From Actinomycetota bacterium (lineage in GTDB: Bacteria; Actinomycetota; Nitriliruptoria; Euzebyales; Egibacteraceae), in NCBI GenBank assembly GCA_019347785.1, contig JAHWKQ010000036.1, forward strand, positions 1 through 13,087: DNA of 13,087 bases. Direction: 5' to 3'. This document shows, piece after piece, positions 7,478 through 13,087 of this stretch. The notes under the pieces are model-generated. The model searched no databases, had not been told where the DNA came from, and saw only the letters and a program-made list of their open reading frames with translations. How positions within the stretch are numbered: the stretch's first letter is position 1; each line of letters starts with the position of its first letter. The position numbers were made by a program, and so were the translations under genes.

Positions 7478-8758
7478 ATGGCATCCACTCCACGCAAGGC
7501 CGCCGTTCTGGCGGCCAATCGGATCCCGTTCGCCCGCGCCAACGGCGCCTACCGGCGGGCATCCAACGCCGACATGCTCGGTGCGGCGCTCGACGGGCTG
7601 GTCGCCCGCACCGGGCTGCAGGGTGAGCGGCTCGGTGAGGTCGCCGGCGGCGCCGTCCTCAAGCACGCCCGCGACTTCAACCTGACCCGCGAGGTGGTGC
7701 TGGGCTCCAAGCTCGCGGCTGATACGCCCGCCTTCGACCTGCAGCAGGCATGCGCGACGGGCCTGGAGGCGACCGTGGCGATCGCCAACAAGATCGCGCT
7801 GCGCCAGCTCGACAGCGGCGTCGCCGCTGGGGTCGACACGGTGTCGGACGCCCCGGTCGCGCTCAACGACGACCTGCGCCGCCTGCTCATGGACGCCAAC
7901 GCCGCCGGCGGCCCGCTGGAGGTGGCCGCGCTGCTGCCACGCCTGCGCCCTCACCACCTGGTCCCCGAGATCCCCAAGAACGCAGAGCCGCGAACGGGCC
8001 TGTCGATGGGTGAGCACGCCGCCATCACCACACGGGAGTGGGAGATCTCCCGAGACCAGCAGGACCGTCTCGCGCTGGCCTCACACCAGCAGCTCGCAGC
8101 CGCGTACGACCGTGGCTTCTTCGACGACCTCCTCACCCCCTACCTGGGACTGCAGCGCGACGACAACCTGCGGGCCGACACGTCCCTGGAGAAGCTCTCA
8201 CAGCTCGAGCCCGCCTTCGGCACGGGGGAGGGCGCGACGATGACGCCCGGCAACTCCACCCCGCTCACCGACGGTGCCCCGACCGTCCTCCTGGGCAGCG
8301 AGGAGTGGGGCCGCGCGCACGGCCTGGCGCCGCTGGCGTTCGTCGTCGATGCGGAGATCGCCGCGGTCGACTACGTCCACGGCCACGAGGGGCTGCTGAT
8401 GGCGCCCGTCTACGCCGTCCCGCGGCTGCTGGCGCGCCGCGACCTGTCGCTGGAGGACTTCGACTTCTACGAGTTCCACGAGGCGTTCGCCTCGACGGTG
8501 CTGGCGACCCTGAAGGCGTGGGAGGACCCCGCCTACTGCAAGGAACGGCTCGGACTGGACGGGCCGCTCGGCACGGTCGACCGCACGCGCCTCAACGTCG
8601 TGGGGTCGTCGCTGGCCACCGGCCACCCCTTCGCCGCGACCGGCGCGCGCATCGTGGCCACCGCCGCCAAGCTGCTGCACGAGAAGGGCAGCGGCCGCGC
8701 GCTGATCTCGATCTGCGCAGCCGGCGGCAACGGGCTCGTCGCGATCTTGGAGCGCTGA
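7478..8758 (+). CDS. fadA2: Acetyl-CoA acyltransferase (thiolase), FadI/FadA2-like
   Basis: Protein of 426 residues. Thiolases cleave 3-ketoacyl-CoA with CoA to acetyl-CoA and a shortened acyl-CoA, or run the Claisen condensation in reverse. Catalytic residues are complete: nucleophile C92 in LQQACATGLEA, H334 in FYEFHEAFAS, H383 in ATGHPFAATGAR and C413 in ICAAGGNG. HEAF (instead of NEAF) and GHPFAATG match the FadI/trifunctional-protein beta-subunit subgroup rather than FadA or PhaA. The ATG at 7478 is chosen because AGGA lies eight bases upstream (7466-7469) and the protein then begins with the usual RKAAVLAANRIPFARA opening. The frame is open upstream inside DUF445, but that is a shadow. 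It is the first of four tightly packed lipid genes; the FabG4-like gene starts one base after its stop. The symbol is given by analogy with the M. tuberculosis cluster. Confidence 0.93.
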   Translation: MASTPRKAAVLAANRIPFARANGAYRRASNADMLGAALDGLVARTGLQGERLGEVAGGAVLKHARDFNLTREVVLGSKLAADTPAFDLQQACATGLEATVAIANKIALRQLDSGVAAGVDTVSDAPVALNDDLRRLLMDANAAGGPLEVAALLPRLRPHHLVPEIPKNAEPRTGLSMGEHAAITTREWEISRDQQDRLALASHQQLAAAYDRGFFDDLLTPYLGLQRDDNLRADTSLEKLSQLEPAFGTGEGATMTPGNSTPLTDGAPTVLLGSEEWGRAHGLAPLAFVVDAEIAAVDYVHGHEGLLMAPVYAVPRLLARRDLSLEDFDFYEFHEAFASTVLATLKAWEDPAYCKERLGLDGPLGTVDRTRLNVVGSSLATGHPFAATGARIVATAAKLLHEKGSGRALISICAAGGNGLVAILER

Positions 8759-8759
8759 C

Positions 8760-10097
8760 ATGGGTGACTGGTACCAGCAACTCACGTCCCACCCGTTGGG
8801 CCGGCAGGCCACGAGCCTGCTCGGCCTCCCCGGACCCGCCCAGCTGCGCCGCGGCGACGACCCGCCGCCCGGTCCCGTCCTGGCCGGCGATGCCGGCAAG
8901 GGCCGCCTCGGCGCCCACCTGCGCAGGGTCCTCGGGGACCTCCACCTGCCGCTGCGCTGGCCCGGGGACGAGGCCACCGGGGCCGCCGAGGACGACAACG
9001 CCTGTCTCGTGCTGGACGCCACCGGCCTCGCCGAGCCCGCCGACCTCCTGAGCCTCCACACCTTCTTCCACGAGCCTGTCCGCCGGCTCGCGCCCAGCGG
9101 CAGGGTGGTGGTGTTCGGCGGCGTGCCGGCCGAGGCCTCCTCGCCCGCCGAGCGCGCCGCCCAGCACGCGCTGACCGGCTTCGTTCGCTCGCTGGCCAAG
9201 GAACTGCGCGGCGGCGCGACCGCCAACCTCGTCCAGGTCGCCCGCGACGCCGAGGGCGGCCTCGACTCGACCCTGCGGTTCCTGCTGTCGGGCCGGTCAG
9301 CCTTCGTCGACGCTCAGACGATCCCGATCACGCGGTCCGCGACCGACGCGTCCGACCGGTCTCGCCCGCAGGCTGACAGGGTGGCGCTGGTCACCGGCGC
9401 GGCGCGGGGGATCGGCGCCGCGATCGCCCGCACCCTGGCCGCCGATGGTGCGCACGTCGTGCTGCTCGACCTACCCGCGCAGGGCGACCGGCTCACCGAG
9501 AGCGCCAACCGGCTCGGCGGCTCGGCGATGCAGCTCGACATCACCGACGCCGCGGCCCCCACCCGCCTGGCCGACCGCATCGCCGAGCGGCACGGCCGCC
9601 TCGACGTCCTCGTCCACAACGCCGGCAGCACCCGCGACAAGACCATCGCGGGCATGGACGCCGCGGCGTGGGAGACGGTCATGGCCGTCAACTTGAGCGC
9701 GCCGCTGCGGCTCACCGAGGCGCTCCTGGACCGCGAGCTGTTGTCGCCGACCGGGCGGATCGTCGCAGTGTCGTCGCTGTCGGGGATCGCCGGCAACCGC
9801 GGCCAGACCAACTACGCCGCCTCCAAGGCGGGGTTGATCGGCTTGGTGGACGCGCTCGCCGGCCAAGTGGGTGGCGAAGCCACCGCCAACGCGGTCGCTC
9901 CCGGCTTCATCGAGACCGACATGACCGCCGCGATGCCGTTCGCGCTCCGCGAGCTCGGCCGGCGTCTCAACAGCCTCAACCAGGGCGGTCAGCCCGTCGA
10001 CGTCGCCGAGACCGTGGCGTGGCTCGCCGAACCGGGCAGCGGCGGCGTCAACGGCGCCGTCGTCCGGGTGTGCGGTCAGAGCTTGCTGGGCGCGTGA
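8760..10097 (+). CDS. fabG4: Two-domain (high-molecular-weight) 3-oxoacyl reductase, FabG4-like
   Basis: Protein of 445 residues, about 200 longer than ordinary FabG. It interconverts 3-ketoacyl and 3-hydroxyacyl thioesters using a nicotinamide cofactor. The C-terminal half is a classical short-chain dehydrogenase: TGAARGIG (212-219) for the dinucleotide, NAGSTRDKTI for the NAG motif, catalytic S339, and Y352/K356 in NYAASKAG. The N-terminal half (about 1-200) resembles a degenerate Rossmann-like domain. It keeps a pattern like SGRVVVFGG and AAQHALTGFVRSLAKEL, reminiscent of an SDR helix but without Tyr-x-x-x-Lys or the glycine motif. This is the architecture of M. tuberculosis FabG4 (454 residues, catalytic Ser and Tyr also 13 apart). 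The start is ATG at 8760, one base after the thiolase stop, with GGAG at 8749-8752. The stop TGA shares its A with the ATG of the next gene. Confidence 0.92.
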   Translation: MGDWYQQLTSHPLGRQATSLLGLPGPAQLRRGDDPPPGPVLAGDAGKGRLGAHLRRVLGDLHLPLRWPGDEATGAAEDDNACLVLDATGLAEPADLLSLHTFFHEPVRRLAPSGRVVVFGGVPAEASSPAERAAQHALTGFVRSLAKELRGGATANLVQVARDAEGGLDSTLRFLLSGRSAFVDAQTIPITRSATDASDRSRPQADRVALVTGAARGIGAAIARTLAADGAHVVLLDLPAQGDRLTESANRLGGSAMQLDITDAAAPTRLADRIAERHGRLDVLVHNAGSTRDKTIAGMDAAAWETVMAVNLSAPLRLTEALLDRELLSPTGRIVAVSSLSGIAGNRGQTNYAASKAGLIGLVDALAGQVGGEATANAVAPGFIETDMTAAMPFALRELGRRLNSLNQGGQPVDVAETVAWLAEPGSGGVNGAVVRVCGQSLLGA

Positions 10098-11008
10098 TGG
10101 CCACGACGACCCTCGACGAGACGCCCGGGCTGCCGGGCCTGTACGCCAAAGCGGCGCTGAGCGCGGTGGCCGACGCGCTGCCCGGCCCGCTCGGACGCGG
10201 CGGCGGCGATCGCGCGGACCTGCCCGACCGTACGGTGCGGCAGGACGGCGCGCGTCTCGACCGCGACCGGCTCGCCGCCTACCAGCGGGTGTGCGGGTTC
10301 CGCGTCAGCGACGACGTGCCGGCCACTTACCTGCACGTGCGGTGCTTCCCGCTGTCCGTGGAGCTCATGACCGCCTCGGACTTCCCGATCCCCCTGGTCG
10401 GGCTGGTGCACGTGGCCAACACCATGACGGTGCACCGCCGCGTCGGCAGCGGCGAGGCGCTGGACCTGGAGGTCGGCGTCGCCGACCTGCGGCCCCACCG
10501 GCGCGGACGGGTCTTCGACATCACCGCCGAGGTCCGCCCCGCCGACCAGCTGGAACCGTCGTGGACATCGCGCAGCACCTACCTCGCGCGCGGCAGGGGG
10601 GAAGGCGACGACGACGCGCCCCGGTTGGAGGGTGTGCCCGGCCCGGCCGAGGGGCGGACCGCCACCGCGCAGTGGAGGGTGCCCGCCGACACCGGCCGCC
10701 GCTACGCCCGCGTGTCGGGGGACGTCAACCCGATCCACCTGCACCCCCTGGCGGCGCGGCTCTTCGGCTTCCGCCGCGCGATCGCCCACGGCATGTGGAC
10801 CGCCGCCCGCGCCCTGGCCACCCTCGACGGCCGCCTGCCGCAGGCGTGGCGCTACGACGTGGAGTTCGCCAAGCCACTGCTGCTGCCCGCCACGGTCGAG
10901 CTGGTGACCGAGCGCGCGGGCGACGGCTGGCGGCTCGCGGTCCGGTCATCCAGCGGCCCCGAGCACCTGCGTGGCCTGCTGGCCGAAGGGGAACGAGGGG
11001 GCCGATGA
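10097..11008 (+). CDS. htdX: MaoC-like 3-hydroxyacyl dehydratase, HtdX-like
   Basis: Protein of 303 residues with a double hot-dog layout. It hydrates 2-enoyl thioesters to 3-hydroxyacyl thioesters, or the reverse. The C-terminal half carries the hydratase-2 motif YARVSGDVNPIHLHPLAARL, with catalytic D209 and H214 in the D-x4-H arrangement, followed by FGFRRAIAHGMWTAARAL. The N-terminal half (about 60-170) reads as a second hot-dog repeat without the catalytic pair, with FPIPLVGLVHVANTMTVHR as its central part. R-specific enzymes of this fold pair with FabG-type reductases of matching stereochemistry, unlike crotonase/FadB pairs (family knowledge). The start ATG overlaps the FabG4-like stop by one base (TGATG); its ribosome site is weak, so it probably depends on coupling. 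It ends in an ATGA overlap with the acyl-CoA dehydrogenase. Symbol by analogy with the mycobacterial cluster. Confidence 0.9.
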   Translation: MATTTLDETPGLPGLYAKAALSAVADALPGPLGRGGGDRADLPDRTVRQDGARLDRDRLAAYQRVCGFRVSDDVPATYLHVRCFPLSVELMTASDFPIPLVGLVHVANTMTVHRRVGSGEALDLEVGVADLRPHRRGRVFDITAEVRPADQLEPSWTSRSTYLARGRGEGDDDAPRLEGVPGPAEGRTATAQWRVPADTGRRYARVSGDVNPIHLHPLAARLFGFRRAIAHGMWTAARALATLDGRLPQAWRYDVEFAKPLLLPATVELVTERAGDGWRLAVRSSSGPEHLRGLLAEGERGGR

Positions 11009-12948
11009 CGGCCACCACCGGCCCAGCCCCCAAGGCCGACACCGACCGCGTCAGCGCGGCCCTGCGCGAGCTGCTGGACGGGCGCTGGGCCGACGTGCGC
11101 GCCGAGACCCGCGCCCGCCTCGACACTCCCGAGGCGCTGCCCCCGATCGGGCTGCCCATCGGGCAGCACCGCGACCACGTCGCGCGGCAGATGCAGCGGC
11201 TGGCCGACTCAGCCTATCCAGCCCGCGGGTTCGACGAGGCCTACGGCGGCAGGGGCGACGACCACGGCGGCTCGGTCACCGCGTTCGAGACGCTGGGGTT
11301 CGCCGACCTGTCGCTGCTGGTCAAGGCCGGGGTGCAGTGGGGCCTGTTCGCCGGCGCGATCCAGCAGCTCGGGACCGAGCGGCACCACGAGCGCTACCTG
11401 CGGCGGGCGATCGACTACGAGCTGCCCGGCTGCTTCGCGATGACCGAGAAGGGCCACGGCTCGGACGTCCAGTCGCTGCGCACGACCGCGACGTTCGACC
11501 CCGACACCGACGAGTTGGTCATCGATACCCCTGACGAGGCCGCCCGCAAGGACTACATCGGCGGGGCCGCCCGCGACGCGCGCGTGGCGGTGGTGTTCGC
11601 CCAGCTGGAGAGCCTCGGCGAGCGCCACGGCGTCCACGCCGTCATGGTCGGGTTGCGCGACGAGGACGGCTCGCTGCTGCCCGGCGTCAGCGCTGGTGAC
11701 AACGGCCACAAGGGCGGGCTGCACGGCGTCGACAACGGCTGGTTGCGGTTCGACGGCGTCCGGGTCCCCCGCGACGCGCTGCTCGACCGCTTCGGCGGCC
11801 TCGAGCGGGACGGCAGCTACGCCAGTCCCATCGAGCAGGACTCCAAGCGCTTCTTCATCATGCTCGGCGCGCTGGTCAAGGGCCGCACCAGCATCGCCGG
11901 CGCAGCGGTCAGCGCCGCGAAGCTGGCCCTCACGATCGCGGTGCGCTACGGCGAGCGGCGCCGGCAGTTCAAGGACCCCGACAGCGGGCAGGAGATCCAG
12001 CTGCTCGACTACCTCGCCCACCAGCGCCGGCTGTTGCCCCGGCTCGCTCGCACCTACGCGTTCGCGTTCTGCCAGCAGGAGCTGGTCGAGCGCCTCCACG
12101 AGGTGCTCACCGGGCCCGACGACGCCGCGGGCCGCCGCGAGGTCGAGACGTGGGCGGCCGGGGTGAAGGCCCTGGGGACGTGGCACGCCCTGGACACGAT
12201 CCAAACGTGCCGTGAGGCCTGCGGCGGCATCGGCTACATGGCCGTCAACCGGCTGGTCGGCATGCACGCCGACGTCGACGTGTTCACCACCTTCGAGGGC
12301 GACAACACCGTCCTGCTGCAGCTGGTCGGCAAGAGCCTACTGACGGGCTACGCCGAGGAGTTCGAGGCGCTCGACGTGCCCGGCACGATCGCGTTCGTGG
12401 CGGACAACGTCCTGGCGACGATCATCGAGCAGGCACGCACGCGCCCGCTGCTGCAGGTGATCCGAGACGTTCTGCCGACCGTCGACCCCGACGCCGACGT
12501 CCTCGACCGCGGCTGGCAGCGTGCGGTGTTCGCCCGCCGCGCCGACCACGTCCTGTCGAGCCTCGCTCAGCGGCTCAAGGCGGGGATGGGCGCCGAGGGG
12601 GCGGACCCCTTCGACGTCTTCAACCACTGCCAGGACCACGTCCTGGCCGCCGCCCGCGCCCACGTCGAGTCCATCATCTTCGAGTCGCTGTGCCGCGCCG
12701 AGGAGCGCTGCGAGGATCCAGACGCCGGTCCGGTCCTCCGCCGGCTGGTCGACCTGTACGCGCTGTCGCAGCTGGAGGCCGACCGTGCCTGGTTCCTGGA
12801 GCACGGCGAGCTGTCCGGCAGCACCTCCAAGTCACTCCACGGCGTCGTCAATGATCTGTGCTCCGAGCTCAGCGACCACGCCCGCGCGCTGGTCGACGCG
12901 TTCGCCATCCCGCAGGCGCTGCTCCCGCCCATCGCGAAGGCGAGCTAG
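11005..12948 (+). CDS. fadE5: Acyl-CoA dehydrogenase, FadE5-like long form
   Basis: Protein of 647 residues, longer than ordinary acyl-CoA dehydrogenases (about 380) and close to the roughly 610-residue FadE5 type, with a C-terminal helical domain like that of acyl-CoA oxidases. It forms 2-enoyl-CoA from acyl-CoA using FAD. Visible: an N-terminal helical domain, FAMTEKGHGSDVQSLRTTA (about 144-162) for flavin/substrate contact, RQFKDP (320-325), CGGIGY (406-411), and the catalytic base E431 in FTTFEGDNTVLLQ. The remaining 200 residues are the extra C-terminal domain. The start at 11005 is fixed by the ATGA overlap with the dehydratase and by AGGGGG just upstream (about 10996-11001). An in-frame extension back to 10291 is only a shadow of that gene. 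Oxidase versus dehydrogenase cannot be settled from sequence alone; the gene partners favour dehydrogenase. It is the last gene of the operon, followed by GC-rich hairpins. Confidence 0.92.
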   Translation: MTATTGPAPKADTDRVSAALRELLDGRWADVRAETRARLDTPEALPPIGLPIGQHRDHVARQMQRLADSAYPARGFDEAYGGRGDDHGGSVTAFETLGFADLSLLVKAGVQWGLFAGAIQQLGTERHHERYLRRAIDYELPGCFAMTEKGHGSDVQSLRTTATFDPDTDELVIDTPDEAARKDYIGGAARDARVAVVFAQLESLGERHGVHAVMVGLRDEDGSLLPGVSAGDNGHKGGLHGVDNGWLRFDGVRVPRDALLDRFGGLERDGSYASPIEQDSKRFFIMLGALVKGRTSIAGAAVSAAKLALTIAVRYGERRRQFKDPDSGQEIQLLDYLAHQRRLLPRLARTYAFAFCQQELVERLHEVLTGPDDAAGRREVETWAAGVKALGTWHALDTIQTCREACGGIGYMAVNRLVGMHADVDVFTTFEGDNTVLLQLVGKSLLTGYAEEFEALDVPGTIAFVADNVLATIIEQARTRPLLQVIRDVLPTVDPDADVLDRGWQRAVFARRADHVLSSLAQRLKAGMGAEGADPFDVFNHCQDHVLAAARAHVESIIFESLCRAEERCEDPDAGPVLRRLVDLYALSQLEADRAWFLEHGELSGSTSKSLHGVVNDLCSELSDHARALVDAFAIPQALLPPIAKAS

Positions 12949-12961
12949 AGCGGGGGTGCAG

Positions 12962-12978
12962 GGGGGCGCAGCGCCCCC
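12962..12978. terminator. Short perfect palindrome after the fadE5-like gene
   Basis: GGGGGCGC, a central A, then GCGCCCCC, 14 bases after the stop codon. It can form a seven-base-pair all-GC stem with a three-base loop in RNA. No T-run follows, so if it terminates it does so without a U tail, as is often proposed for actinobacteria. Confidence 0.4.
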
Positions 12979-12984
12979 AGGGCG

Positions 12985-13016
12985 GGGGGCCAAGGGGCCA
13001 GCGCCCCATGGCCCCC
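12985..13016. terminator. Strong interrupted hairpin, candidate U-less terminator
   Basis: The left arm 12985-12992 pairs perfectly with 13009-13016 (8 bp). After a single A/A mismatch (12993 and 13008), 12994-12998 pairs with 13003-13007 (5 bp GGGGC/GCCCC), closing a CAGC loop. It is a very stable stem 36 bases after the fadE5-like stop. No T-run follows. It could equally be a repeat element. Confidence 0.45.
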
Positions 13017-13087
13017 AAGAGCGGGGGTTCACCGGGGGCGCACCCCCCCCGGGGGGCCACGGGGGGCCCGCGGCGGCTCGCCCATGG

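Larger units (their letters stand above)
12949..13087. repeat. G/C-homopolymer intergenic tail with clustered inverted repeats
   Basis: This is the only gene-free stretch of note. It is made mostly of runs of 5-8 G or C and contains several inverted repeats: GGGGGCGC/GCGCCCCC around 12970, the interrupted hairpin at 12985-13016, GGGGG-CGCA-CCCCC at 13034-13047, and CCCCCC against GGGGGG at 13045-13056. The block GGGGGCGCA occurs twice (12962-12970 and 13034-13042), once as a perfect palindrome and once with a decayed right half. It looks like a dispersed palindromic intergenic repeat of high-GC genomes or a tandem of terminators. No convincing coding frame is seen. The feature continues to the window edge. 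Confidence 0.6.

Noticed and set aside
5463..7562. A 699-residue protein fusing a large N-terminal region to the HAD phosphatase
   Set aside because: The extra 489 residues are the reverse complement of the DUF445 gene. The ATG at 6095 has a ribosome site and a standard HAD N-terminus.
6344..8017. Minus-strand open frame of about 557 codons across DUF445 and the thiolase
   Set aside because: It crosses two well-supported plus-strand genes, is Ser/Arg-rich and has no motif.
10291..11004. N-terminal extension of the acyl-CoA dehydrogenase to 885 residues
   Set aside because: The extension lies over the dehydratase gene in another frame and shows no domain. The ATGA overlap at 11005 gives the natural start.
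12832..13060. Short minus-strand open frames reaching into the GC-rich tail
   Set aside because: They are Pro/Gly/Arg-rich translations of homopolymer runs with no ribosome site or motif.
1..13087. Search for tRNA, rRNA, riboswitch, CRISPR, insertion sequence or phage signals
   Set aside because: No cloverleaf-like segment, regularly spaced repeats, transposase motifs or terminal inverted repeats were found. Composition appears uniform, so no transferred island is claimed.

Overview
The window is very GC-rich with tightly packed genes and reads as the chromosome of a high-GC actinobacterium. The strongest lineage clue is a complete four-gene lipid cluster of the same gene content as Mycobacterium tuberculosis fadA2, fabG4, htdX and fadE5 (Rv0241c to Rv0244c). 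The genus cannot be fixed from this sequence. There are no RNA genes, CRISPR arrays or insertion sequences, and no gene-free stretch longer than 139 bases.

Layout. (1) 1-1594, minus: the N-terminal 531 residues of an E. coli-type 4-alpha-glucanotransferase (MalQ), cut by the window edge. (2) 1645-3021, plus and divergent from malQ: an orphan NuoF-like flavin/iron-sulfur protein with an altered NADH-binding motif. (3) 3008-6095, minus: a compact run transcribed in the order HAD phosphatase, class-I glutamine amidotransferase-like C26 hydrolase, ATP-grasp ligase, DoxX-like membrane protein. The hydrolase and ligase overlap by 8 nt. The last gene converges on, and overlaps by 14 nt, the end of the NuoF-like gene. 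(4) 6165-7460, plus: a DUF445 membrane protein. (5) 7478-12948, plus: thiolase, two-domain ketoacyl reductase (FabG4 type), MaoC-fold dehydratase (HtdX type) and a long acyl-CoA dehydrogenase (FadE5 type). The junctions are +1, -1 and -4 nt, so this is almost certainly one polycistronic message. (6) 12949-13087: a G/C-only-like intergenic tail packed with strong inverted repeats.

Function. The four lipid genes together supply all four steps of a beta-oxidation-type cycle: alpha,beta-dehydrogenation, hydration, 3-hydroxy/3-keto interconversion and thiolysis. Mechanistically they could also run reductively for all steps but the first. The minus-strand run pairs a peptide-bond-forming ATP-grasp enzyme, resembling the ligase domain of N-acetylglutaminylglutamine synthetase, with a gamma-glutamyl-hydrolase-like enzyme. 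No textbook pathway that I know has exactly this composition, and it is the best candidate here for an undescribed small system. The orphan NuoF-like protein is the second.
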